A stretch of 64,000 nucleotides of DNA from Chrysomallon squamiferum (GCA_012295275.1 CM022673.1:15418810-15482809); one strand, 5' to 3'. Counted from the first letter of the stretch, positions 40,856 to 53,618 are shown. Made by a program: numbers and translations. Notes: generated from the letters alone by a model not told the origin.

Positions 40856-43192
40856 ATGAGATTTCTGGTTATGAACGTCTTTATCATTATAACGCAATTT
40901 GACAATGCAAATCTCAGAACTATCAATTGTAAGTAAAGACTTTCTAGTTTTCTTGTTCTTGTTCTTAATTAGCCGATATAATTTATATCATCTCACTGAA
41001 AGATAGTGTTCTTTATTACAAGTAAACGTAACATAATCAAACAAACCGTATGTGTGTTACCGTGTATGTGCATGTTTAATCGTTTCTTTTTTCCTTCTTT
41101 ATTTTCTAATTATTATTATTTATTTATTTTTATTTATATTTTTTTGTTCAGCCTTCTGTTACTTTAAAGAGAATCGAAGGGTATCTAGATACGTTGGCAC
41201 CGTACATGTTGCAGTAGGTGGTGCTACGTGCCAACAATGGACAGATAGATTCAATGACAAGGATGCATATCGTTTCCCAGACGACGAATCTGTGAAGGCT
41301 GCTAAAAACTACTGCAGAGACCCAGATGGATCTGGTTATGTATGGTGTTATGTCGACGGAAATCCAAAAGTGTGCGATGTTCCAAAATGCAAAGGTTTAT
41401 ATTTACAGAAAAAGATAATTTTAATTGTTGTCAATTCTTACTTACGGACTGTGGTATTGATGTCATTATGATAATGATTATTTATTCAGCTGAGCTTAAA
41501 AGGAATATATTATAATATATTATTTATTTATTTATCAATTTATTTATTTATTTAAAATAAATAATATCAAATGCAGTCATAAATATAAATAAATAAACTA
41601 ATAAACACTTATTATTGTTGTTGTTACTAAACTGGTTTTGATAAAAATTGAACATCTAATTTTTGTTTTCGAGGAATTCGAACATCATATAAAAATTATG
41701 AAATAAGTAAAATTGTGTATTGCAAATACTTATCTTTTCCTTTTTTTTTTTTTTTTTTTTTTCTTTTTCTTTTCTTTTTTTTTTTTTTTTTTTTGTTTTT
41801 TTTTTTTTTTTTGCTATATAATGTGTTAACTTTTGCTGTTTGGACCATCCTAAAAATAAATATTGATTTAATTGAAGAAAACGATGTACTTATCTGAAAT
41901 ATTTTTTCGAAAAGTCCATTTTGTAAGTAGCGATTAAAAGTTAGCTCTGTTCAGAACATTGTTAAAATTAATTTGCTAAATAATGAGGGGAAAGATATTT
42001 GTGTAGGACTTTTTGATAGAAAATTTTCATTTGTTTTCCAATAATATTTTTTTACAGAATGTTTCGATCTGATAAACGGAAGAGCTGACTATAGAGGAAC
42101 GCAGAAACATACAATGTCAGGACTTCTGTGTCAAATGTGGCTTGAACAATTCCCGAATTACATTAGTTTTATGGAACCTAAACGATTCTATGAGGCTAGA
42201 ATAAAATATGAAGATAACTTTTGCCGTGATCCTGACTTTTCTGGTTATCCATGGTGCTATGTAAAAAACACAAAGGGATGGGAGCCATGTGGAATTCCAA
42301 AGTGTGAAGGTTGAAGTATTAATTATGTTTTGTATGACAAAATAGTTGATACATAGTTGATAATTCATAATATATATTTATGAATCCAATCTATTCCTAA
42401 ACACATATCTGCATACCCCATAACTGATACACAGTTGATAATGCATGCGCCAGCTTTCGCACCAAACTGTCGAAAGACAGAGAACGGCGTGTTCCATAGG
42501 AACAGACGATCACTCTCGATTACTGAATGACATTTGTCTCGCTGGCCGATTGGTGTTGTTTTCAGTCTGCAAGATCCTGCTAAGTGGTGTCATGCGCTAG
42601 AGTCTTATCATCGGCATATTTCGTTTATGATTTCACTTTGGTCTTTGTGTTCCTGAATATGGTCTATATCGATATATCTTTATAAATCAATAGAATATTC
42701 ATTCTTAAGTCCAAAGCTATACAATCATACATTTCGTCTGGAAATACATGCATCAAATATTTAAGTACTATCAATAAAATATTTGTGTTCAATTTTCTAA
42801 TTAATGTGATAGACTTAAGGTGTTTTCTTAGTTTTTTTCTAAAACTTAATAGTGATTACAAATACAAAGCTTTTCATTTTAATAGTTTGAACTGTGTTTT
42901 GGCTGAATTATTCGAAACTTTGATGAACTAATTATTTCTGAAATAACGTATCATTCCAGAATGTTATTATCAAATCGACGGAAAGGTCGTCTACAATGGA
43001 ACAAAGGCGGTTACGCGTGCAGGACTAATGTGCCAAAGATGGGACGAGCAATCTCCCCATGCACAAAAATTTGGAGAGAATATTAAAGATGGTAAACATA
43101 ACTACTGTCGTGATCCAGATAATTCCCATTATACGTGGTGCTATACTATGACACAGATTAGGTGGCAGGCCTGTGCAGTTCCAGTATGCTAA
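40856..43192 (+). CDS. Secreted three-kringle protein (gene C)
   Basis: Predicted secreted protein of 266 residues. Exons: 40856-40928 (after ATTCACAG|ATG; MRFLVMNVFIIITQFDNAN; donor GTAAGT), 41152-41394, 42058-42309 and 42960-43192. Phases are all 1 and no stop interrupts the frame. Kringle 1 has YRFPDDESVKAAKNYC and RDPDGSGYVWCYV but ends DGNPKVCDVPKC, lacking the Trp that normally precedes the fifth cysteine; the 46 kb pseudogene shares this loss, so the two are sister copies. Kringle 2 has NFCRDPDFSGYPWCY and GWEPCGIPKC. Kringle 3 is shortened in its middle (PHAQKFGENIKDGKHNYC, without the usual FP block), reads HYTWCYT, and stops directly after the last Cys. The six cysteines are kept in each. 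Probably functional, although the third kringle looks relaxed. Confidence 0.88.
41738..41813. repeat. Poly(T) stretch
   Basis: About 75 bases of almost pure T in the intron between kringles 1 and 2 of gene C. The related introns of other copies carry shorter T runs. Confidence 0.8.
42425..42670 (+). repeat. Duplicated intron block, copy 2
   Basis: Sister of 35390-35640, in the intron between kringles 2 and 3 of gene C. It is less AT-rich than its surroundings, but no tRNA-like promoter boxes or open frame were identified. Confidence 0.85.
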
Positions 43193-43199
43193 GAACTGC

Positions 43200-43910
43200 T
43201 ATCAGACTGTTTATATATATTTTGTCTAATGAAGAATAATGGATGCTATATCTGCTTGTATTTTTGTTTATATTCTTGAATTTATGTCTAAACTATTATA
43301 TCTAACAGGTAACAGTATTTGAACAATCCATTCATCTATATACACAAATTTGACATATGTTTTGAAATCATGATGGCACAAATGTGACATATGTTTTGAA
43401 ATCATGATGTTAATTTTTGTTTTAGTGTCGTTTCGTCTTTATTCATTTATGCCCAATTTTTTGTCTCACATTAAAGTTTAATGGTCCCTTATGTTTTCGA
43501 TTCTTCATATGCTTAAAACTCAATTTAAAAAAATCTTATTTAGAGAAAGAAATATAAGGTCGGTAGAAGCGGAGAACTCATTTTCTTTTCTTTTTTTCTT
43601 TTTTTTTTTTTTCATTTAATGACCATGCAACACAAAACAGAACACGATAATGTTTCGAACCTTTATTGAAAGAATTTGCTTTTTGTATGATAAGAATAGA
43701 CATACTGCATGATTTTGTGAACATAGTGCTTAAAACAATAAAAGTTAAATCGTGAAAAGAAGCAACAAGAACACAATCTCAAGGAAGATCTGGTCATCCA
43801 TGAGAAACTGTGACCAGGTAAAATAAATAAGTGAACAAACAAACAAACTAAAACAAAATTCAAGAAAAAAAATAATGTGCAAAAAGGAACGAAAAAAAAC
43901 GAACGTACAT

Positions 43911-43972
<62 letters not shown>

Positions 43973-44217
43973 TAATAATAATAAAAATAATAGCACAGTG
44001 AGCTTAAAAATAAAAGCAAGTACTGGAGGTTGTACTATTAATAGTGGTAGCAGCAGCAGTAGTAGTAGAACTACTGGTAATAGACGCTGCGGTAAAACTA
44101 ATAGTATCAGAAAAATGTACAAATAGCGAAATCACATGAACTGTATGATGATGAACATGATGAAGAAAATATAAAACAAATAACGAATAATTAATAAAAA
44201 AAAAAACAAACAAACAA

Positions 44218-44266
<49 letters not shown>

Positions 44267-44780
44267 AACAAACAAACAAACAAATAAAAAAGATATAAAT
44301 GTATTTGATTCAGTATTCTTCAAACGCTACTTGTCATAGCGAGCAAAACTAGCCAAAAGGACATAGATAATGTATCAAATGCAGTGATAGGTGATTGTTG
44401 TTTTTTTGAATAGCTGCATGTGAAACAGAATTTGTTGGCGAAATTATTCCTTGAAGTGAAAATCTTGGATTTCACCTGTAATATCGCTCACTATAAATAA
44501 TCAGTGAATTATAAAAAAAATAAAGAAATAAAGAAAAATAAAAACACGATATAACAATTAATAATAAAATGTGTCTGATATGTCGTCATTAAATCTATAC
44601 TGAAGCTAAAAAAAAAAAAAAAAAAAAAAAAGGAAGACAGTGAGCAAATATTAGCTCAGCTTTGATATGGTAATAATTAAAGATATAACTATAACAATAG
44701 ATTTTTATCAATCTGATAACGAACCAAAGGAGTGTGTTTTAAAAAATGTTTATTATGTAAAGTTTTCTTTAGCTACAAGT
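43200..44780. repeat. Flanking block of the duplicated unit, copy 2
   Basis: Homologous to 36100-37500 (see that entry), with an added AAT tract at 43914-43985 and CA/TA tract at 44219-44270. A shorter, rearranged relative occurs at about 51850-52380. Confidence 0.85.
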
Positions 44781-45149
44781 ACGCAATTCAATTTCCTCAC
44801 TTTATATTACGTTAACTCCTGTTGTTGGAAAAGTATGTGCTAAAAAATACAAAAAGAAAACTGGTATATAACCAGGAACAATAACAACAACAACAGCAAC
44901 GCAAGAGCTATAATAATAACAATAACAATAATAATAATAATAATAATAGTAATAATAACGTTAAAATGTATTAGTATTGTCATTGTTAATTTTATTATTA
45001 ATTTTCTTCTTGTTATTTTTATTATTTCATCCATGTGTGCTTGTACGTGTGTATGTATGTGTACCTTCCTATGTGTGTGCAGCATGTTTAGCTAGGTATT
45101 TGTACGCATTTGTAGAATGATATTTCAGAATCGAAACGCAAAACATTTT

Positions 45150-45170
45150 ATTTTTTGTTTGTTTGTTTGT

Positions 45171-45221
<51 letters not shown>

Positions 45222-45225
45222 TTTG
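45150..45225. repeat. TTTG/TTTA microsatellite
   Basis: Tetranucleotide tract within the block upstream of the 46 kb pseudogene; also present at the matching place at 38390-38470 and 50830-50855. Confidence 0.85.
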
Positions 45226-45294
45226 CAATTACAAAAAATAATAATAAAATTTGCACTTGTACCATATGCCTTTGACAACGACAATGAGTTTTCG

Positions 45295-45420
45295 ACAATA
45301 GAATAAATCTAATGTAATTTATTTTCCATCACTGTCAGTATTCAATAACTAACCATCCGCCTGCTCAACGCTGAACTCCAACTTAGTGAAACTCACTAGT
45401 TACTAAATTGAATGTGAACA
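45295..45420 (+). promoter_or_regulatory. Degraded promoter-like block before the 46 kb pseudogene
   Basis: Aligns with 38805-38915 and 51005-51125 (shared CAACTTAGTGAAA and CTAATGTA phrases), but GAGTATAAATATA is replaced by GAATAAATCTA, so the TATA box is lost. It fits with the decay of the gene behind it. Confidence 0.4.
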
Positions 45421-46078
45421 CACCTATTAATGGTAGTAGTGAAGAAATAATTAGTAGCAGCAGTTTCTTTTGCTAACATCTCTTTTCTTTCTTTTTTTTT
45501 TTTTTTTTTCTTCTTTTTTTTAACTTTTTTCTTTGTTAAAATGTTCTACTCAGATTATTCTGGGTCGTTTCCTTAACGATAGGCCCATCATTTACTTCAA
45601 CAGCACTGCTATCTGTTGTCATTTCTGCTGTTACTACCAGTGTTGTTAAACAGATGTTCCTTTTGTTTCAATTAAATTAAGATTAGTAAAACCAGAAAAA
45701 AAAGATATTAAAGTGAATTTGTTGAATTTTTTACATATATATATACACACACACACACACATACGTATATATTTTTATATTTTACTTAATTATTTCCTAC
45801 ACTCTCAGATACACACAAAAACACACAAACACAGACAGAAACACACACGCACATGCACTAACTCATACACTGTATTTTCGTTTTCTGTTATAATGTTTTT
45901 TAGTTATAAATGTGTATGTATATTATGTTTTACACTGTATTTATTTGAGAGACAGAAAAGCATTTTAAAATATTAAGAATCCTGAAAGGTTATGTGTACG
46001 GAGGCCGATATTACCATAAAAGAGATTAATTACAATCCATACTGTTTAATTAAATTACTTTTCGTTTTATAATCACAG

Positions 46079-47540
46079 ATGAAAATTTTGAATATGAACC
46101 TTTTCATATTTATAATGTATCTGCACAAAGCTGAGAACTGTCAGTCGTAAGTAAAGAATTTCTTCTTCTTGTTTTCTTACTCTCTTTCTTACATAGCTAT
46201 TTTTGAGCAGTCATCTTATTTATTTATTTATTTATTTACTTGTAGTTTGTTTCGTTCCAGCGAACTGTTTCATTCAACTCAATAGAAAGAATGCTAGATA
46301 CATTGGTAAACTTAGTGTTGCAGCTGACGGTAGTACGTGTCAGCAATGGACAGACAAATACGGTGCCAATGATATATATCGGTTTCGCAGATGATGAATC
46401 TGTAAAGGCAGCACCGAATTATTGCAGTGATCCTGACGTATCTGGTATATTATGGTGTTATGTCAATGGAAAACCCAAAGTGTGCGATATTCGGAAATGC
46501 GACGGTTTGTAAATTTGATATATGTAACAAAATATTTATTCAGTTTATTCATTAAAGAAACATGTAATTAAATGAAGTATTTTCCAAATAATAATTCTTT
46601 CCAGAATGTTTCGATCTGGTAGATGGAAGAGTTGACTATAGAGGAACACAATAAATTACAGTTTCGGGATTTATGTGCCAAAAATGGCAGGACCAGTTTC
46701 AGAATTTCGTCTATTTTGTGGCACCTAGAAGATTTCCTGAAAATACTATAGAAGATGCAGAAAACTTTTGCCGTGATCCGGATTTTTCTGGCTCTCCATG
46801 GTGCTACACTACAGAGAACAATGGATGGGAAACATGTGGAATTCCGCAATGCAAAGGTTACTCTGTTATTTCTGTTTCGAAACACACCCAAATTTGAACA
46901 GCCTAACTGTAATATAGTTGTCATATTATTGAGAAATACTAATGCTTCAAATTGTCATTATAAAAGCAACAGTGTCCTTCATAACATACAGGACTGACAA
47001 TGCTAGTACTATTGCTACTATTACTGTTCCTGCTTCTGTTGCTATCACAACTACTGCTATAATTACTAATAGTATTTCTACTAATACTGCTACAACATTA
47101 ATACAAGAAATAATATTACAATATAAAATGTAGCTTGTTAATATTTCTGTTGTTGTTGTTACTATTACAATTTGTATGACAATGTATTTGTTTAGTTTAA
47201 TAAGAAATATGAAAGCGATAGATCATATGTCATACTTTTGTCAAACTTATTAGATTACAAATACAGAGCTAATTATGAATAAATTAAAGTTTTTGGAACA
47301 ACGTTTCTTTCCAGAATGTTGCTATGAAATAGACCACACGGCCTACTACAATGGAACAAAATTAGTTACGTTTTCAGGATTACCATGCCAAAGATGGGAC
47401 ATGCAACATCCACATAAACAATGGTTTTGCTGCTGTTGATATGTATGTTAAACATAACTATTGCCGTGATCCAGATGGTTCTCGTTTTCCATACTATGTC
47501 AACGATTAGATGGGAATCGTGTGGAATTCCGAGGTGCTAA
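46079..47540 (+). pseudogene. Decayed three-kringle gene, sister of gene C
   Basis: Exons by homology: 46079-46146 (signal, MKILNMNLFIFIMYLHKAEN), 46261 to about 46509 (kringle 1), 46605-46856 (kringle 2), 47315-47540 (kringle 3). Four kinds of damage are visible. The signal exon has lost a few bases, so its GTAAGT donor is in phase 2 while the next exon expects phase 1. Kringle 1 has one extra base near 46380 (YRF then RR-stop instead of YRFPDD). Kringle 2 has TAA at 46652-46654. Kringle 3 loses frame after PHKQW and has lost part of PWCY. The rest of kringle 2 is still excellent (NFCRDPDFSGSPWCY, WETCGIPQC), so inactivation is recent. TGC TAA GG at its end preserves the family's third-kringle stop and donor. 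Confidence 0.88.
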
Positions 47541-47689
47541 GGTTACTGTATTACCTCTGTTTTTCTGTCAAATGCGAAAGCAAACCTTATATAGTGTGAA
47601 AAATACTAATAAAACAACTATCAGAAGGTTTTCTCCTTTTTCATGGATTTAAAGATGATATAGGCAAAACAATTTACTGAATTTACACA

Positions 47690-48263
47690 CACACACACAC
47701 AGAGACATACAAACTCACGCATTCATAGACACATTCATACATACAAACATACATACATACATACAAACATACATAAATACATACATATAAAAATACTTAC
47801 GTTCACCAAGCACACACACGCATACATACATACATACTAACATGAACACACACACTCACATACACACATAAAGACAAATATAGATGCATATATACTTACA
47901 TACATATACTAAAAACAAAATAATAATAAAAGAATGACGAAAGCCAAAAAGAACCGCGTGTTTCGTAGGAAGCAATGATTACCCTCGGTTACTGAGCAGC
48001 CCGTTTTACGTTTCTCTTGATGGCTGAACAGTATCGTCGTCCGCCTTCGGAATGCAGGTGAATGGGTGCCATAATACATGATTTTATATACACACTATAT
48101 CTGTAATATAATCGCGATGCAAATGTGTTCTTACACTACCATTAGTACAAGTGATACTGTTGCAGCTGCTACTACTTCTGCTGCTGATGCTTCTTACTGT
48201 TAATACTACAGCTACTGCTAGTATTATAACATGTGGTAGTTTTAACTCCGATTATCGTCACCT

Positions 48264-48313
<50 letters not shown>

Positions 48314-48330
48314 CATGGCAATCGTAATAG
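47690..48330. repeat. CA/CATA and AAT tracts with a diverged intron-block copy
   Basis: CA/CATA repeats at 47688-47900, a diverged copy of the 42425-42670 block at about 47935-48085 (here downstream of the pseudogene, not between kringles), and AAT at 48265-48312. Confidence 0.6.
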
Positions 48331-48349
48331 CACTTCTTATAAAAGAAGG

Positions 48350-48430
48350 TGACTTTAGACCTGTGGTACGGATCTGGAGATATCGCCTTTATTTTATATA
48401 TATATATATATATATCACTCACATTAACTC

Positions 48431-48475
<45 letters not shown>

Positions 48476-49740
48476 AAGAGATATTTGACAGATACATACA
48501 GACAGACATATATATACATGTATGTGTGTGTGAAACAATAACACAACAATATTTCTTCATTTTTATTATTTGTCTGAAACTCCAGTTAACGACAATACTG
48601 ATTACTTCAAATTTATTTCCAGTAAGAAAAAATATACCTCAAATAAGAAGGTACATTTCAATTAGAATAACCCATCTATGTCGAATTTCTTTTTCAGACT
48701 GCACTTTGAAGTGCAAAAGTGTCCCTACATCTCAGATGTCCACTAAACAGAAGGATAAAATGTACAGACAAATGTTGGGACGCAATTACAATCTTTATTT
48801 ACAAACACCACACCAGGACTCAGAGAAAATATAAATCGTCCTAGACGGGCATTGTCAAAGCAAGAATCACGGATTTCTCCTAAAGCACAGTTGCAAACAT
48901 ATCGAGTTCATTGATGGAAGTTAATGTAACAGTTTGCAAGTCACAAACTCATAATAAGCAAATATTGCATTTGAACTCCAAATAGAGCTCTAATTTGTGC
49001 CAGCCGCACCTAACAGCAAGTCCGCTCAGATGTTGTGTTTATAAATATCCATGGAATGATGTTGAATTATTGAATTATCAAAATTATATGGCAAACGGTG
49101 ATTCAACAAGCATAACACATCGTATAAAGCTGCCGTACAACAATACAAATATTTATTTTGGAGAAAACAAATCAGTATTACTGTTCACAGTAGAATCATA
49201 ATAAAAAATACTGCCCGTATCCTCGTTCGATATTCAGTCATCTACGATATCCGCTCATCTAAGGGACACATCCACTGAAAAACAATTCGGACTCGAAAAA
49301 GTGCCCATACATCGCAGGTAGCCGTTCATCTCGGGCGCCTCTAATGACAGGTACCACTGTATTTGTGTTATGAACAGAAATATTAATTGTTTGATTATTT
49401 AGTTTGTTTCTTTGTTTTCTTAATTTCTTTTTGTTTTTTTATGTGCTTGTTGTTGTTTGTTAAATTTTGTGATTCTTATTACTGTTGTTGTTGTTGTTTG
49501 TTCTTGTTTTTGTTTTTTTGTAAATGTTTTTTATTTTTTTTTTTTTTTTTGCTTCTGTTATTGTTGTTAAATGTGAGTGAAATGGGGTTTTGTCAATGCT
49601 GGCTGTTGAATGAACAGTGGATCTTAGTGCAGTCAAGTTTTGTGTGATTAAAATGTGGCCTTGGTTAGAGGGCTCGTCTTACTGATCCTGGATGATTACT
49701 TTATCATCAGGGTGACAGAAAAGGAAAAACTATAAAACAA
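48350..49740. other. No gene recognised; possible old DNA-transposon end
   Basis: TA tracts at 48395-48475. The stretch 48700-49365 is less AT-rich. Its end, read in reverse from 49365 (CAGTGGTACCTGTCATTAGA), resembles the termini of pogo/Tigger-like elements, and similar wording (AAGTGTCCCTACATC versus AAGTGCCCATACATC) occurs near 48718 and 49299. No transposase motif found; low certainty. Confidence 0.3.
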
Positions 49741-50000
49741 AATCAATAGTAATAGCAGCAGTAACAATAGGACTAATAGTACCAGGTAGAAGAAACTTTA
49801 AAAATAAAACATGAAACTACATTGTCATAATGACTATCTGAATGAGTTAAAAAGAGAATAAAACAAAATGAATAAATCTTATGTTACAATCAGTTAAAAC
49901 AAAAAAAAGAACAAAAACATAAATCAGTCTGGATATATTTCTTTGTCAACGGTGTAAAAATTAGTGTATCAAATAATCAGAACAAAATCATGGCTTCGTG
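49740..50000 (+). repeat. Flanking block fragment, tandem partner of 51850-52060
   Basis: AATAAATCTTATGTTACAATCAGTTAAA and neighbouring text match 51925-51960 and flanks. These belong to the same intergenic block that follows the plus-strand genes. Confidence 0.55.
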
Positions 50001-50519
50001 TATATTTTTCTATTCTTTCTCATTTTTGCTGAAATATTTCGATATAATGATGAACGAATTATTTTTCGTTCAGTGGCCCCATGGGATTTGAGCTTTGCTC
50101 ACTGTGACATAATAATTACCCGAACAGAGCGGATATATTAATTTTATTTATCAATTAACAACAAGGTTGGCGTTTCCAAACAGAAGCAACGCAAAAGACG
50201 CAGTACGCTGTTTAATATAAAATTCGTATATTATTGATCGTAACAGTCTGAAATGATCTATTTTTGAGTGGTCTCCCTTTAGATGTGAGCTTTGTTTGTA
50301 CCAAGCAACTATCCCCAGGTTGTTTTATACCTAGATTTGAATCAGATTCTAATATTGATTGATAAAAAATAAAATAAAATAAAATAAAATGATTTTGCTG
50401 CATCATCCTTTACTCATACTATACGATTATTTTAGAAAATAACTGCCAAACATAAATAAACAAATATTTTTGGAAAACTGAAATGCAAAAATCAGACAAA
50501 AATGATAATGCAAATGACG

Positions 50520-50523
50520 TCGA

Positions 50524-50586
<63 letters not shown>

Positions 50587-50665
50587 TTTTATTATTACTA
50601 TTACTGATATATTATTACTAACTTCATCATCATCATCATCATATTATTATTATTATTATTATTAT
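50520..50665. repeat. ATT/ATC microsatellites
   Basis: About 60 bases of ATT at 50524-50582, then ATC and ATT runs to 50665. Confidence 0.85.
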
Positions 50666-51004
50666 TTCATTCCTGTATATGTATATAGGTTTGCACGTGT
50701 ATCAGTGTATGTAGTATGTTTCTCTACGTAAGTATGTGCACGCAGTTATCAATAAATACTTCAGAATCCATATGCAAATAGATTAAAACCATACTTTTTC
50801 ATTTATTTTGCGTTTCTTATTTGTATTTTTATTTATTTATTTATTTACTTATTTATCTATCTATCTAGCTAGCTAGCTAGCTATTTTTCTATTTATTTAC
50901 TAATCCTTTTATTTATTTATCTGTTTATGTATTTATGTATTTATTTATAATTTAAAACAAAGAAAGCAACAGCACAGTACTGAATATTCTGACAACGACA
51001 GTGA

Positions 51005-51125
51005 TTAATCATCAAGAAATCTGAGTATAAATATAATGTAGTTTATATTCCGCAATTTTCAGTATTCAGTAACAAAGCATTCGTCTGCTCCACCCTGTAC
51101 TTCAACTAAGTGAAACTGACTAGCT
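51005..51125 (+). promoter_or_regulatory. Orphan copy of the plus-strand promoter block
   Basis: GAGTATAAATATAATGTAG and the following TTCAGTATTCAGTAACAAAG and TGTACTTCAACTAAGTGAAA match 38805-38915. No signal exon or kringle exon follows on this strand in the remaining 13 kb. It marks a further partial duplication of the unit. Confidence 0.5.
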
Positions 51126-51849
51126 ACTAAACTGAAGGTGAACGTATGTATCTTAATGACTTCTCTCTTACTTGCACCTGTTTTTAGCTTTCAACTTAGT
51201 CTTCTTTTCTCCTTTATTTCTTCTTATCTCCATTTTTTCATCAGTATTGTCAGCCTGTAGTTGCAGTTGTAGTAGCAGTGTAGCTTTATTATTAGCTGTT
51301 GTAGTAGTTGTTGCTGCTGTACTACTAATTGTAGTAATAGTAGTAGTAGTAGTAGTAGAGGTACTACTACAATGACTAATAGTATTTATAGTAGTACTGC
51401 TACTAAGTTAATACCAAAACAAATATTATTCAACACAAAATATTACTTCTATTGTACTTGTTGTTGTTGTTGTTGTTGTTGTCATGATTTCTAATATATT
51501 TCGTATGAAATTGTTTTCGTTTTGTTTCAGCAGAAATATGAAAGTTATAGTCCGTATGTGATAATTTGTGTCAAATATGTGTGAAATACGAAACCAAACA
51601 AATCATAATAAAATTACTAAACAGTCTGTATTATTTTATTTTTTTCTAATCATAAATAATGGATGCCGTATTTACACTTTGAATTTATGTACACATAATT
51701 ACATAAATATTATACACATACATACATACATTCATATATATATATATATATATATATGAGTTTATGTATGTGTATAATATACACATATATATACAAATAT
51801 ACATATCGATGCATACATATATAAAAACACATTCATACATACACACGTA

Positions 51850-52390
51850 TAATAGTAGCAGGTGGAAGAAATAGGAAAAAACGAAATGATGAAGATGTGC
51901 GTGCGAAAAAAGGAGAAGAAACCTAAATGAATAAATTTTATATTATAATCAGTTAAAAGAAACAAACAAAACAACAAACCAAAACAAAACAAAAAGAAAA
52001 GAAACACAAACAAATAAAAAAAATTATTAATCAATCTGGATGAAAAAATAACAATAACAAACATAGAACCCATGAACTAACTATATATATTCATTTATTC
52101 ATTTTAAATTTATCTTTCAGTTTTAATTTGTTTCATATATTAACTTTCTTTATTCAACAAAAAAAACAATAATAAAAAAAAAAATATATATATATATAAA
52201 CAAATAAATAAAAATACTATTTTAGTTCAATAGTCATCAAACGCCTACTTATTATAATTAACATAACTACCCAGAACCATACAGATAATGTATCAAATGC
52301 AGTGCTAGGTGATTGTTTTCTTTATATAAGTGCATGTGAAACAGCATCAGTTGAAGAAATTATTCCATGAAGTGAAGGATGATGATGAAG
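51850..52390 (+). repeat. Flanking block of the duplicated unit, copy 3
   Basis: The phrases TAATGTATCAAATGCAGTG, TAGGTGATTGTT and TGCATGTGAAACAG match 37055-37150 and 44365-44455. The order relative to the promoter block is reversed compared with the other copies, so it has been rearranged or belongs to a further partial unit. Confidence 0.7.
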
Positions 52391-52399
52391 ATGATGTTC

Positions 52400-53574
52400 T
52401 TATTATTATTACTATTATTACTAGTAGTAGTAAAATTATTGTTTTCATAAGGACTAAAAAGCAGAAAGCGATTGCCTTGTAATCTTCTTTGAAATTTTCG
52501 TTTTCTTTTTTATTTCATTCATTAATATTTTCTTGTTTTTAATGTATTTTATTTTATTTTTATTTACTTTTTTATTTTTATTTTTATAATCGCCAAATAT
52601 GTAAGTAAATAGCATTAACGGTTGTATGGTTGTATTTTTAATATATATATAACCAATATATGCATACTTCATACCGAAACTGACGATAGTTTGTTTGTTG
52701 TTTTTTTTGGGGGGTTGGGGTTTTTTTTGTTTGTTTTTGAACATAGTTTTAATTAAAAAATATATATTCCGATAGGAAAGATATCCACTGAATTGATTCA
52801 TTTATGTCTACGGTTACCGTTTGAAGAGTATTGCCTCATTTCAAAAAGAGTCTAGTTGCGGCCATGATATGTATGTCACGACCTGATTGAAAACAACCGA
52901 GATCAAATTCAACCTTCTCGCAAAGCTCACTTCTAAAAGGAGATAACTCTAGATCAGTCATTAATAGTAATCCAATGCTTTAATATGAATCCGTGTCAAG
53001 CATATTTTGTGTTATTTTCTACAGAAACATTTATTTAAATAAATCTTCTTGTTATATTACGGAAGAAGCAATGTAATGTGTTTATTGTAATCAGAAGGAT
53101 ATAATTACGCGAGGCTGATGACAGAAAACGGTTTTTTAAATTAATTTATGGCATATTATTAGGCCATTTATATACATGAAATGTTATTAAATAGTTCTTC
53201 ATGCTAGCCTACATTTCAAAAAAAACAACCCCCACCAAAAAAAAAACCCCACCTATCATAAATAGATAAAAATATGTTGTTGATCAGAAATTCTTATCTA
53301 CCACCGGAAACATGGACTCTTTTAACGAACAAATGACACAGTATTTCAAAAATAGCCTATATGTACATCAACGAAAAATATATTTATCAGCTGTAGTGAC
53401 AGTTATATCGGGAAAATGATCTTAATAAAAAATAAAAACCATAATTTGATTTGGCGACTAAATAATGCTTGCTGCAAGTTAATCGTTCAGATTACCATCC
53501 CTTCGCTTCCCCACCAATAAACCTTAAAAATTAAAAACATTTAAATAACAATAACAATAATTATAATAATAATA

Positions 53575-53618
<44 letters not shown>

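Noticed and set aside
41052-41151. Upstream ATG extension of the gene C kringle 1 ORF as an alternative start
   Set aside because: This part is the polypyrimidine and acceptor region of the intron; the separate signal exon at 40856 with a GTAAGT donor in matching phase is the better start. The same applies at 4643, 14814, 15346 and 29002.
48349-48834. ORF of 161 codons, the second longest in the window
   Set aside because: Its first half is TA microsatellite; the rest has no recognisable domain and no splice-site support.
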